From positions 51,693-115,692 of the forward strand of contig DYEU01000026.1 in assembly GCA_020725555.1 (NCBI GenBank): 64,000 nt of DNA. The letters run 5' to 3'. Origin of the DNA: Desulfatibacillum sp. (GTDB lineage: Bacteria > Desulfobacterota > Desulfobacteria > Desulfobacterales > SpSt-501). Below the pieces are notes generated by a model that ran no database searches, was not told the origin of the DNA, and worked only from the letters and a program-made list of their open reading frames with translations. Each line of letters begins with the position of its first letter. Positions within the stretch are counted from its first letter, which is position 1. Shown in pieces: positions 9,955 through 18,198 of this stretch. The position numbers and the translations under genes were made by a program.

Positions 9955-10577
9955 GGCCGGACGGCCCCCACGCCGAGCAGGGCGAGGCCGGCGGCCTGCG
10001 CCAGGTGAAAGAGGCCGTTGTGGTCGAACTCCCAGACGAGGCGCACGCGGAGTCCGCGGGCCGCCTGCAGGGCCCCGGCGAGAAGGCTTGTCCCGCAGCC
10101 CGCGGCGAGCCACGGGCGGGCCGGGGCGGAGGCGCAACCGGCGTGGAACACCGCCCCGGCCGCGAGGACGGCCGCCTGGAAGGCGAGCAGCGCCGCGAAC
10201 CCCCGCCGCCGGCCGCCGGCGGCGGACCCGAGAAGCGCCGCCCCCGCAAGGAGCGCGGCCTGGACGCCGGCCGGGAGCCCGCCCCCCGCGGCGCTCCAGA
10301 GCAGCAGGGCGAAGGCGGCCGCGGCCAGGGCGAGGGCGGCCGTCACCGCCCGCCACAGGCGCGCCCGGCCCGGGCCGGGGAGCCGCAGACCGTGGTAGGC
10401 CGCGCCCGCGAGTGCGGCGGCCGCCGCCGCGGCGAAGAGGAGGGTCCAGAGGAGGCGTTCCCGCGGGTCCAGGCCGGGGGCGCCCCGGGCGGCCGCGGTG
10501 CAGGCGGCGGCAACGAGGGCGAGCAGGACGTCGGTTGCGGCGCTCGTGCGCTCGGTGGGGGAGTCGATCCAGCGCAT
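9951..10577 (-). CDS. Predicted multi-pass membrane protein
   Basis: A 208-residue protein, mostly Ala/Leu-rich membrane helices (about six or seven), beginning MRWIDSPTERTSAATDVLLA. A conserved-looking C-terminal FDHNGLFHLAQ segment contains two histidines within or next to a helix. The overall layout resembles the DUF6962-type membrane proteins, but I am not certain of that. The start at 10577 puts the polar N-terminus before the first helix; an in-frame ATG 24 nt upstream is possible. It overlaps the glycosylase gene downstream by 4 bp. Confidence 0.65.
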   Translation of the reverse strand: MRWIDSPTERTSAATDVLLALVAAACTAAARGAPGLDPRERLLWTLLFAAAAAAALAGAAYHGLRLPGPGRARLWRAVTAALALAAAAFALLLWSAAGGGLPAGVQAALLAGAALLGSAAGGRRRGFAALLAFQAAVLAAGAVFHAGCASAPARPWLAAGCGTSLLAGALQAARGLRVRLVWEFDHNGLFHLAQAAGLALLGVGAVRP

Positions 10578-10604
10578 GGCGGCGGATTCCCGGCCCGGCA
10601 CCCC

Positions 10605-11357
10605 TCAGCGGCCCAGCGCGGCGAGCGCCTCCCGGGTGGCGCGCACGAGGTGGCCGAGATCGGTGCCGAGGCCGATCAGGCGGAAGCCCCGGTCGATGTA
10701 GCGCCGCGCCGCCTGCGGGTCCGAGCAATAGATCCCGAGCGGCTTGCCCGCCTCCAGCACGGCCTCGCGGACCCGGTCGACGGCCCGGGCGACCTCGGGG
10801 TCCTCGACCTGGCCGGGCTTGCCCATGCTGGCGGAGAGGTCGTAGGGCCCGACGAAGACGGCGTCGACCCCGGGGACGCGCACGATCTCCCGGATGCGGG
10901 CCACGGCCTCGACGTGCTCGGCCTGGAGGATGACGGCGACCTGCCGGTTGGCCGCGGCCACGTATTCCCGGAACCCGAAGCCGTAGCGGTGGGCGCGGGC
11001 CCCGCCCATGCCCCGGGTGCCCTCGGGGGCGTAGCGGCAGGCGCGGGCCACGCGCTCGGCTTCCGCGGCCGTGCGCACGAGGGGGACCAGCACGCCGGCC
11101 GCGCCGATGTCGAGCGCCTTCTTGATCCAGACTTCCTCGAGCGAGGGGACCCGCACGACGCAGGGGCATCGCCCGCCCACGGCCTGGAGCATCCGCTGGG
11201 CGGTGAGGACGTCGTACGGCCCGTGCTCGGTGTCGAGGATCAGCCAGTCGAAGCCGGCCTCGGCGAAGATCTCGGCCGCCTCGGGGGAGGGCAGGCAGAG
11301 GAAGGCCCCGATCAGGGGCCGGCCCGACTGCAGGCGCGACGGGAGGTCCGCGCTCAT
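10605..11357 (-). CDS. HpcH/HpaI-type class II aldolase
   Basis: A 250-residue metal-dependent aldolase that cleaves or forms 2-keto-3-deoxy sugar acids or 4-hydroxy-2-oxo acids to pyruvate plus an aldehyde. Family marks: WLILDTEHGPYD with the catalytic His, the metal-binding Glu in VILQAEH, the Arg-containing GTRGMGGARAH loop, and FVGPYDLSASMG. Length and motifs fit HpaI/GarL/YfaU enzymes; the physiological aldehyde cannot be told. The ATG at 11357 overlaps the stop of the DUF2520 gene by 4 bp. Confidence 0.88.
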   Translation of the reverse strand: MSADLPSRLQSGRPLIGAFLCLPSPEAAEIFAEAGFDWLILDTEHGPYDVLTAQRMLQAVGGRCPCVVRVPSLEEVWIKKALDIGAAGVLVPLVRTAAEAERVARACRYAPEGTRGMGGARAHRYGFGFREYVAAANRQVAVILQAEHVEAVARIREIVRVPGVDAVFVGPYDLSASMGKPGQVEDPEVARAVDRVREAVLEAGKPLGIYCSDPQAARRYIDRGFRLIGLGTDLGHLVRATREALAALGR

Positions 11358-12244
11358 GGTTCCGCATCCGGGCGGGCGGGGCGGCCCGCGAGCAGGCGCA
11401 GGAGCTCCTCGGCCTTCTCCGGGGCGAGCGTCCCCTTGTCGCGGCCGATCGGCACCGTGTGCCGGCCCAGCTCGCGGTAGAGCGGCACGATGTCCGGGGC
11501 CTGCCGCTCGAGCGCCGCGAGATGGCGCCGGACGGTGGCGACGTCGCCGCGGGCGATCGGCCCGGTCAGGCAGCGGGGGTAGCCGACGGCCTCGATGTTG
11601 GCGAGCGTGCCGCGCAACAGCGGCAGGTAGGCCTTCACGGCGTCGGCAGGGGTCTTGCCGAAGCGGTTCCAGAGATCGGCTGCGATCTTCACGATCGTCG
11701 TGAAGTAGTTGCAGGCGATGGCCGCGGCGGCGTGGTAGAGCACCTTGTCCTCGGAGCTGAGCACGACGATGTCGCCCTGGAGCGCCCGGGCCATCTCCGT
11801 GAGCAGGCTGCGCACCGGTTCCTCGGCCTCGATGGCGAAGGTCGATCCGGGAAGGTGGGCGATCGCCTGATCCGCGTCGGCGAAGCTCTGGCAGGGGTGG
11901 ATCGAGCCGACGAGGGCCCCTTGGGCGCGCGCGGCCTCAAGCGACTGGACCGTGCTCGCGCCGCTGCAATGGAGCGCGATCTGGCCGGGCCGCCACCGCA
12001 GCGAGCCGCACAGGGGGGCGATCGCGTCGTCGGCGGTCGTGAGGAAAACCACCTCCGCGGCGTCGACCAGCTCCTGGGCCGAGGGGAAGCGCCGTGCGCC
12101 GGGCACGAGCGCGACGAAGCGCCGGGCGGGCTCGTCCTTCAGGTCGGCCACGCCGACCACGGCATAGCCCTGTTCCGCAAGGCGCACCCCGAAGGTCGTG
12201 CCCACGGGGCCGGCGCCGATGAATCCGATCCGTTTCCGCTCCAT
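11354..12244 (-). CDS. Rossmann-like/DUF2520 oxidoreductase
   Basis: A 296-residue protein with an N-terminal NAD(P)-binding fold (IGFIGAGPVGTTFG, 6-19), then the 6PGDH-like C-terminal DUF2520 domain with HPCQSFAD and YHAAAAIACNYFTTI. The family resembles ketopantoate reductase and NADP oxidoreductases, but its substrates are unknown. It is translationally coupled to the downstream aldolase (ATGA). A reductase-aldolase pair would suit hydroxyacid metabolism; this is inference. Confidence 0.88.
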   Translation of the reverse strand: MERKRIGFIGAGPVGTTFGVRLAEQGYAVVGVADLKDEPARRFVALVPGARRFPSAQELVDAAEVVFLTTADDAIAPLCGSLRWRPGQIALHCSGASTVQSLEAARAQGALVGSIHPCQSFADADQAIAHLPGSTFAIEAEEPVRSLLTEMARALQGDIVVLSSEDKVLYHAAAAIACNYFTTIVKIAADLWNRFGKTPADAVKAYLPLLRGTLANIEAVGYPRCLTGPIARGDVATVRRHLAALERQAPDIVPLYRELGRHTVPIGRDKGTLAPEKAEELLRLLAGRPARPDAEP

Positions 12245-12272
12245 GCCGAAGGCTCCTCAAAGGAAAAGGGAT

Positions 12273-12617
12273 TCAAAACCACGTTTGCCCCGGGTCGCGC
12301 AGGGCCTCGAGCGGCCGCAGGCGCAGCGTCTCGGGCTGCGCGGGGTCGAGCAGGACGGCGTAGCGTTCGAAGATGCCGCCGAGCAGGATGTCCAGGCGGC
12401 GGGTGCGCTCGAGAAAGATCCCGTGGCGGTCGAAGAGGATCGGGCCTGCGGGGTCGCGAACGAGGGTGACCGAGAAGAGCTGGGCCGGCCGCGGCAGAAT
12501 CGCAAACCGGTCCCCGGGCCGGAAGGGGGTGCCCTGAAGCAGGTCGCGATGGATGAAGATCCCGCGGCGCTCCTCCTCGTAGCAGGCGATGCGGCTTAAC
12601 TCGGCGCTCGGTCCCAT
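12273..12617 (-). CDS. Hypothetical 114-aa protein
   Basis: A 114-residue soluble protein beginning MGPSAELSRIACYEEERRGI, with mixed beta character, one cysteine (Cys12), and a C-terminal QPETLRLRPLEALRDPGQ stretch. I do not recognise a family. It starts 7 nt after the GGT stop and ends 28 nt before DUF2520, with a GAGG site, so it belongs to the radical SAM-GGT-DUF2520-aldolase string. GC-rich third positions fit a real gene. Confidence 0.72.
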   Translation of the reverse strand: MGPSAELSRIACYEEERRGIFIHRDLLQGTPFRPGDRFAILPRPAQLFSVTLVRDPAGPILFDRHGIFLERTRRLDILLGGIFERYAVLLDPAQPETLRLRPLEALRDPGQTWF

Positions 12618-12624
12618 GGTCGCC

Positions 12625-14205
12625 TCAGAAGCCCACCGCCTGGCCGTCCTTGCGCGGGTCGGAGGCGGCGGCCCAGCCGGCCTCGACCCGGAAGACCGCC
12701 TGCCCGCCGCCGAACAGGACGCGCGAGGTCTCCAGGTGCACGCGGTGGCCGCGGCGCCGCAACCCCTCCAGCACCTCCGGCGGGGTGCCCGCCTCGAGCT
12801 GCACGCTGCCGTCGGCGGCGACGTGCCAGCGGGGGGCGTCGAGCGCCGCCTGGGGGTTCTGGCCGTAGGCGAAGAGGCGCACCATCATCTGCACGTGGCC
12901 CTGGGGCTGCATGTGGGCGCCCATGACGCCGAAGGCCATCACCGGCAGGCCGTCGCGGGTGACGAGTGCGGGGAGAATGGTGTGGAAGGGCCGCTTGCCC
13001 CCGGCCACGCAGTTGGGGTGCCCCGGCTCGAGGACGAAACCCCGGCCGCGGTTGTGGAGGGCGATCCCGGTCCCGGGCACCACGACCCCCGAGCCGAAGC
13101 CGGTGTAGTTGGACTGGATGAAGGAGACCATCCGGCCCTCGGCGTCGGCCGCGGCGAGCGTGACCGTCCCCCCGGCGAGCGCCGCGGCCGGGGCCGCCGG
13201 CGCGGCCCGGTCCGGCCGGATCGCCGCGGCCTTGGCGGAAAGCCGCTCCGGGGCGAGCAGCGCCTCGGGCGCGACGCGCAGGTGATCGCGGTCGGCCACC
13301 TCCCGGAAGGCATCCGCGAAGGCCGCCTTCATCGCCTCGATCTGCAGGTGGATGCTTTCGGCGGAGTCGACGGGGTGGCGGTCGAAGTCGGTCCGCTCGA
13401 GGATGCCGAGGGCGATCAGGGCGGCGATCCCCTGACCGTTCGGCGGGATCTCGTGGAGCCGGACGCCGCGGAAGTCGACGGCGAGGGGCTCGACCCACTC
13501 GGCGCGGTGGCCGGCGAGGTCCTCCGCGGTCAGGGCGCCGCCCTCGGCCGCGGCGCAGGCGGCGATGCGGCGGGCGATCTCTCCCCGGTAGAAGTCCTCC
13601 CCGCGGCTTGCGGCGATGGCGGCGAGGGTGTCGGCCTGCTCCGGGCAGCGGAAGCGCTCCCCCGGCCGCGGGGCGCGGTCCCCCGGGAAGAAGACGCGCC
13701 GGATCTCGCTTCCTGCGGGGTAGAGGGACAGCGCCTCCTGCCAGCGCCGGGCGGTGATGGGGGCGACGGGGAAGCCTTCGCGGGCGTATTCGATCGCCGG
13801 GGCGAAGAGCTCGGCGAAGGGGAGCCGCCCGTGGCTCCGGGAGAGTTCCGCCCAGGCGGCGACCGCCCCGGGCACGGTGACCGTGTCCCACCCGCCGGAG
13901 GGCATGGTGGGGCGTCCGGCGAAGCGCTCACGGCTCCAGGCCCGCGGCGAGCGGCCGGAGCTGTTCAGGCCCCGGAGGCCCCGGCCGTCCCAGAGCAGGG
14001 CGAAGGCGTCGCCGCCGATGCCGTTGCCGGTCGGTTCGACCACGGTCAGCGCGATGGCCGCGGCCAGGGCTCCGTCCACGGCGTTTCCGCCCCGCAAGAG
14101 CATCCGCAGGCCGGCCTGGGCGGCGAGCGGCTGCGAGGTCGCGACGACGTTTCGCGCCAGGACGGGCATGCGCTGCGAGGGGTAGGGAAAGCTCCAGGAC
14201 ATCAT
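12625..14205 (-). CDS. Gamma-glutamyltransferase family protein, cytosolic YwrD-like
   Basis: A 526-residue Ntn hydrolase that normally self-cleaves before a threonine nucleophile. That residue is likely Thr347 in AGGTVTLAAADAEG, replacing the TTHYS of secreted GGT and resembling the YwrD-type branch. Other family features are GGNAVDGALAAAI (39-51) and PTGNGIGGDAF (58-68). No signal peptide is present, so it should act in the cytosol rather than on exported glutathione. The start MM at 14205/14202 lies 11 nt after the radical SAM stop. Substrate is unknown; position next to a radical SAM gene makes peptide trimming one possibility (inference). Confidence 0.88.
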   Translation of the reverse strand: MMSWSFPYPSQRMPVLARNVVATSQPLAAQAGLRMLLRGGNAVDGALAAAIALTVVEPTGNGIGGDAFALLWDGRGLRGLNSSGRSPRAWSRERFAGRPTMPSGGWDTVTVPGAVAAWAELSRSHGRLPFAELFAPAIEYAREGFPVAPITARRWQEALSLYPAGSEIRRVFFPGDRAPRPGERFRCPEQADTLAAIAASRGEDFYRGEIARRIAACAAAEGGALTAEDLAGHRAEWVEPLAVDFRGVRLHEIPPNGQGIAALIALGILERTDFDRHPVDSAESIHLQIEAMKAAFADAFREVADRDHLRVAPEALLAPERLSAKAAAIRPDRAAPAAPAAALAGGTVTLAAADAEGRMVSFIQSNYTGFGSGVVVPGTGIALHNRGRGFVLEPGHPNCVAGGKRPFHTILPALVTRDGLPVMAFGVMGAHMQPQGHVQMMVRLFAYGQNPQAALDAPRWHVAADGSVQLEAGTPPEVLEGLRRRGHRVHLETSRVLFGGGQAVFRVEAGWAAASDPRKDGQAVGF

Positions 14206-14216
14206 CGCCGCCCTGC

Positions 14217-15269
14217 TTAGCCCGTTTCGGCGCAAGAATCAATCGCCGCGCGCCTGCCGGGAGCGGGGGGGGCGGGGTCCGCGGCGAAGAGGGCGCGGCA
14301 GTCCGCCTGCGGCGGGGGGCCGGCCAGCCCGCATTTCCGCCCCGTCCAGCAGCCCTCGCAGCGGCCCGCGGCGAGGTGGGGGCAGCTCCGGCAGGAAAGC
14401 GCCTCCCAGGCCTGCGAGATCCGCGACAGGCAGCCCGCGGCGGTGATCTCCGCAAGGGAGCCCTCGCCGTTCGGGGCCTCGCAGCAGAGGGAGAAACCGC
14501 CCGCCGGGTCGAAGGAGGCGGCCGGCAGCCGGCCCGCGCCGCAGCCGCGCAGGGGCTCGGCCTGCTCGAGGCGCAGGGCCGCCAAGGGCAACCCCGCGAG
14601 GGTGTGGAAGAGCTCGATCAAGCGGCCGGCCGCGGGGACGAGGCCGTCCCGGGGCAGGCGGCGGACCCCGAGGCGGGGCCGCATCCCGCCCCGGCCGGCG
14701 AGGCGGCCGGGGTCGACCAGGGCGTCGAAGCGGTAGCCGACCGGGCGACCGGCGCCCGCGAGCTCCCGGTCGAGGGCGGTGAGCCAGGGCAGAAGCGCCG
14801 TGCGGTTCACCTCCGAGACGACCGACCGCACGCGCACGCGCACCCCGTCCGCCAGGGCCGTGTCGAGAAAGCGCCGCGCCCGGCGGTAGCTGCCGTCGCG
14901 CAGGGCATCGTGGATCGGCTCCGGCCCGTCGAGGCTCACCTCGAGCAGAAACCGGGGGTGGCGCCGCAGCTCCCGCGGGATCCGGGAGAGCGGCAGGCTG
15001 CCGCCGCTCACGACCTTCACCTCGTCGGCGCACGCGAGGCCGGCGTCGAGGATCGCGGGCAGGTCCTCCCGCAGCAGCGGCTCGCCGCCCTCGAGGCTGA
15101 GCCGCAGCCGCGGCACCTCCGCGGCCGCCGCCCGCACGAGCCCGACCCACGCGCCGGCCGGGAGCTCGGCGCAGGGCTCCCGGCAGACGCTGCAGAAGCG
15201 GCAGCGGAGCGGGCAGCGGTTGGTGAGCGCGAGATCCAGGAAGAGGCCCGGGAGGCCCGACGGCGGCAT
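14217..15269 (-). CDS. Radical SAM protein with SPASM-like C-terminal cysteine cluster
   Basis: A 350-residue protein. CxxxCxxC (Cys19, Cys23, Cys26, with Cys29 nearby) binds the SAM-cleaving [4Fe-4S] cluster, and the GGEPLL motif follows near 62-67. From about residue 245 there are many cysteines (GCGAG, FSLCCEAPN, SCRSCPHLAAGRCEGC, KCG), the pattern of SPASM/twitch domains that hold auxiliary clusters in peptide-modifying enzymes. I find no obvious precursor peptide beside it. It is followed after 11 nt by a GGT-family gene. Its start at 15269 sits 3 nt from the stop of the upstream DUF2059 gene. Confidence 0.85.
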   Translation of the reverse strand: MPPSGLPGLFLDLALTNRCPLRCRFCSVCREPCAELPAGAWVGLVRAAAAEVPRLRLSLEGGEPLLREDLPAILDAGLACADEVKVVSGGSLPLSRIPRELRRHPRFLLEVSLDGPEPIHDALRDGSYRRARRFLDTALADGVRVRVRSVVSEVNRTALLPWLTALDRELAGAGRPVGYRFDALVDPGRLAGRGGMRPRLGVRRLPRDGLVPAAGRLIELFHTLAGLPLAALRLEQAEPLRGCGAGRLPAASFDPAGGFSLCCEAPNGEGSLAEITAAGCLSRISQAWEALSCRSCPHLAAGRCEGCWTGRKCGLAGPPPQADCRALFAADPAPPAPGRRAAIDSCAETG

Positions 15270-15272
15270 GGT

Positions 15273-16109
15273 TCAGGAACCGCCCCGCTGCTTGATTTCG
15301 CGCAGGGTGGACTGGATGAGGAGGTTCAGCCCCGGGGAGATGAGCGCCATGCGGTTGCGCGCGTCCCGCTGGGCGCGCTCGAAAATCTCGGGCTGCTTGC
15401 GGCGGATCGCCTGCCCGGCCTCCGAGGCGTAAAAATCGAGCAGGGCCGTGATTTCGGCGGCGGTGAAGGTGCTGCCGTAGAGGTGGATGTAGTACTCGCG
15501 GAAGGCCTCGAAGCGGCCCGCCTTTTCCAAGAAGGCGACCACCCGTTCCGTGAGCAGGCGGTCGGCGGCCTCGCTTTTCCCCTCGTACTCGTATTCCCGG
15601 AGCTGATCGACCATCTCGCGGCGCTGGGCTTCGAGCGCGGTCTTCACCTGGGCGGCTTCGATCTCGTCGAGATAGCGCTCGATCAGCGCCCGGTGGGCCG
15701 GCTCGAGCGGCCGGCAGAGGTACCCCGGCACGCCGTCGGCGTCGGCCGTCACGAGGCGCCGCCCGTCCAGGGAGACGAGCCGGAGGCGGTTCTCGCGGCC
15801 CGGCGCGAGAAACTCCGGCCGGCTGGACTCCCTCACGACCAGCCGCAGGTGGCCGTTTTCGACCGACCAGAGTCCGCGGCTGAGGATCTCGAGGTCGCGT
15901 TCGGGAAGCGGGATGCGCAGGCGGGATTCGAATTCGCCCCCGGGGTGATAGGTCTTCTGCTCGATTCCCATCACGTAGGCCTCGACCCAGGGGCCGGCGA
16001 GCATGCGGCGCCAGTCTTCATCGGAGGCCGGTCCGGCCGCCGCGGGGGTCGAGGCGCAAACGAAGAGACCCAGGGCGAGCAGCCGGGCGGCCAGGACGAC
16101 CAGGTTCAT
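15273..16109 (-). CDS. Exported DUF2059-domain protein
   Basis: A 278-residue protein with a cleavable signal peptide (LLALGLFVCASTPAAAGPA). The first half is an unassigned beta-rich region; the C-terminal 90 residues fit DUF2059, with FREYYIHLYGSTFTAAEI and LLDFYASEAGQAI. DUF2059 proteins are periplasmic and uncharacterised. The ATG at 16109 follows AAAGGA, and a good sigma-70 promoter lies about 90 nt upstream. It is the likely first gene of the transcript that runs into the radical SAM-GGT cluster. Confidence 0.88.
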   Translation of the reverse strand: MNLVVLAARLLALGLFVCASTPAAAGPASDEDWRRMLAGPWVEAYVMGIEQKTYHPGGEFESRLRIPLPERDLEILSRGLWSVENGHLRLVVRESSRPEFLAPGRENRLRLVSLDGRRLVTADADGVPGYLCRPLEPAHRALIERYLDEIEAAQVKTALEAQRREMVDQLREYEYEGKSEAADRLLTERVVAFLEKAGRFEAFREYYIHLYGSTFTAAEITALLDFYASEAGQAIRRKQPEIFERAQRDARNRMALISPGLNLLIQSTLREIKQRGGS

Positions 16110-16198
16110 CGAGAGGTTTTCCTTTCGCGGCGCGTGGGTCGGGGATCCCGGCGCGGGGCGCTCGTTCCCCCCCGCGCGGTGTCCCCGGAGCGGTGCCG

Positions 16199-16227
16199 AG
16201 TATAGGACAGGCGCCCGGCGATGTCCA
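16199..16227 (-). promoter_or_regulatory. Sigma-70-type promoter for the DUF2059/radical SAM operon
   Basis: On the minus strand TGGACA, 17-nt spacer, TATACT (each hexamer 5 of 6 to consensus), in the 154-nt gap before the DUF2059 start. This is the best vegetative-type promoter match I found in the window. Confidence 0.55.
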
Positions 16228-16263
16228 TCGGCGCCCCCGGCGCGGGGGCGCACGCGGGCGCCC

Positions 16264-17190
16264 TCAGGGCGCCTCCGGGCACGGCCCCCGGCCCGTGAAC
16301 CCTCCTGCGTTCAGGGCGTCGCCGAGAACGAGGCGGCAGAGGCGCTCTGGCCGCCCCGGGTCGGCGAGGCGCACGATCAGCTCGGGCTCGCCCCGGGGCG
16401 GAATGCGGGCGATCCAGGTGGCGAGGGTGCGGACGGCGGCCGGGTTCCGCCCCGTGCGCCACAGGCTGTGATCGGGACCGGCGCCGCGGTCCTCGCTCAG
16501 GTGCCGGAAGTCCTCGAGGGACCAGGGCGGGCTCCCCGCGGCGAGAAAGGCCGCGATGCGCGCTTCGCGCGCGAGGCTTCCGGCCGCGGCCGGCCGCAGG
16601 GAGTCGCCTTCCGGGGCAAGGAGGCGGTAATGGTTCGTGTGGTGGAGGGTCCCCGAGGAGACCCGCTCCACCGCGCGGCGGCCGTCGGGGGCGACCTCGA
16701 CGGCGGCGATCCCCCCGCGGTCCCCCAGGAGGTAGAAGATCGGCCGCGGCAAGCGGTCGATCTCGCCCAGGACCTCGTCGATCCCGGCACAACGGGAAAG
16801 CAGCCGGCCCATGAGACCCGGTTCGTGCGCGGGGCGCCGCCGGAGATCGGCCGGGACCTGCCCGGCGGTTGCGCTCACGATCACCAGGCCGCGCTCGTTC
16901 ATGCCGGCCTTGATCCCGGGGGAGGCGCCGCCCACGGCGCGCAGGACGAGGGCGGCGTAGCCTGCGGCGGGCCGGAGGACGGCGAGCTCCTGCCGGTGGT
17001 CGGGACGTTCGTCGCGGTTCTTGGCGACGAGGGCTCCGCCGCCCTGCGCCGCCGCACCGGCCGCGGCCCAGAGGGTGCAGGCCGAGGCGGCGCCGGGCGG
17101 CCCCGCGGCCGGGGCGAGAAACGCAAGGAACAGGGCCGCGAGGGCGATCCGCCCCAGGGTCCGGACGGCGGGGGTGCGGGGGCGTTTCAT
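16264..17190 (-). CDS. Exported Ntn hydrolase (C45/C59-like acyltransferase/amidase)
   Basis: A 308-residue protein with an N-terminal signal (LAALFLAFLAPAAGPPGAAS). Removal after ASA would expose Cys38 (CTLWAAAG), the N-terminal nucleophile expected for penicillin V acylase/6-APA acyltransferase-type Ntn hydrolases. KNRDERPDH follows, the family's conserved NRD motif. GLVIVSAT and NHYRLLAPE are also family-like. The same cysteine sits in a weak lipobox (ASAC), so lipidation is an alternative. Likely substrate is an amide or acyl compound in the envelope. The ATG at 17190 overlaps the stop of the TPR lipoprotein gene by 4 bp. Confidence 0.8.
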   Translation of the reverse strand: MKRPRTPAVRTLGRIALAALFLAFLAPAAGPPGAASACTLWAAAGAAAQGGGALVAKNRDERPDHRQELAVLRPAAGYAALVLRAVGGASPGIKAGMNERGLVIVSATAGQVPADLRRRPAHEPGLMGRLLSRCAGIDEVLGEIDRLPRPIFYLLGDRGGIAAVEVAPDGRRAVERVSSGTLHHTNHYRLLAPEGDSLRPAAAGSLAREARIAAFLAAGSPPWSLEDFRHLSEDRGAGPDHSLWRTGRNPAAVRTLATWIARIPPRGEPELIVRLADPGRPERLCRLVLGDALNAGGFTGRGPCPEAP

Positions 17191-18179
17191 GGGCAGGGGT
17201 TTCCGGAGCCCGGCATCAGCGCGCGGGGCAGAAAGACGCGCCGGTCGCCGCAGCGCATCCCGTGGAGGCGGTGCTTCAGGTCGTCCACGGGGTCGTCGAG
17301 GAGGTTTTCGAGGTTGCGCAGCCTCCAGTCCGCATCGCGGCCGGGCTCGAAGAGCGCGAGAAATTCCTCCCATTTCGATCGCCGGCGGAAGCCGTCGTCG
17401 GGTGCGGGCGGGGGCGGGGCCGCCCAGACCCGGGCGGCCGCGACCTGGCCGGCGAGGGTGAGGGGGTGGGCGGGGCCGCGGTGCGCCCGGCTCAGCCGCA
17501 CCGCCCGCTCCAGGTCTGCCGCCGCGGCGCGCGGGTCCCCGGCGGCCTGGGCGAGCAGGCCGGCGACGTAGAATCCCCAGGCCGCATCCCCCGGGGACCC
17601 GGAGGCGGCCAGGCGCTCTGCCGCGGCGCGCACGCCGCCCCGGGCGCCCCCCAGGTCCTCCCCGGCGGCGCGGGTCAGCGCGCCGGCGATTTCCAGCCAG
17701 GCATGGGCCTCGTCCTGCGGCGCAAGACGATGCCGGGCGAGCTCCCCCTCCGCGGCGGCGATTTCGGAGGCGGCGGCGCTTTCGCCCTGGAGCAGGAGGG
17801 CCTCGCAGAGATGGAGCACGACCCGGGCCCGCTCCGCGGAGACGCAGTCGAAGGCGGCGAAGACGGCGTGCGCGCGGCGAAACTCCTGCTCCGCCGTCGC
17901 CGGTTCGCCCCGGGCGAGCCGGGCGGTCCCGATCCCGTCGTGGAGCCGGGCGGCGATGTCGTCGTCCGCCCCGAAATAGGCCGCGCGCAGGGCGAGCGCC
18001 TCGGAGAGCCGGGCCTCGGCCTCCTCGGCCCGTCCGGCGGCCAGGGCCTCCGCCCCGCTGTGCTGGAGCATGCGGGATCGGCGCCAGGTCGCCTCGGGCA
18101 CGAAGGTGCAGGAGGCGGCGGAGAGCATGAGCAGCAGCGCAAGCCCGCAGAACGCCGGGACATCGGGAAGGGTCCGCAT
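17187..18179 (-). CDS. TPR-type lipoprotein
   Basis: A 330-residue protein with a lipoprotein signal (LLLMLSAASC, lipidated Cys24). Helical repeats between about 35 and 235 (AEEAEARLSEALALRAAYFG, TAEQEFRRAHAVFAAFD, AAADLERAVRLSRAHRG) fit tetratricopeptide repeats, which mediate protein contacts. The C-terminal 80 residues are not repeat-like. It is co-translated with the Ntn hydrolase gene (ATGA), so the two envelope proteins probably act in one place. No family name is recognised. Confidence 0.78.
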   Translation of the reverse strand: MRTLPDVPAFCGLALLLMLSAASCTFVPEATWRRSRMLQHSGAEALAAGRAEEAEARLSEALALRAAYFGADDDIAARLHDGIGTARLARGEPATAEQEFRRAHAVFAAFDCVSAERARVVLHLCEALLLQGESAAASEIAAAEGELARHRLAPQDEAHAWLEIAGALTRAAGEDLGGARGGVRAAAERLAASGSPGDAAWGFYVAGLLAQAAGDPRAAAADLERAVRLSRAHRGPAHPLTLAGQVAAARVWAAPPPPAPDDGFRRRSKWEEFLALFEPGRDADWRLRNLENLLDDPVDDLKHRLHGMRCGDRRVFLPRALMPGSGNPCP

Positions 18180-18198
18180 GGCGGCCTCGGGGCCCCGC

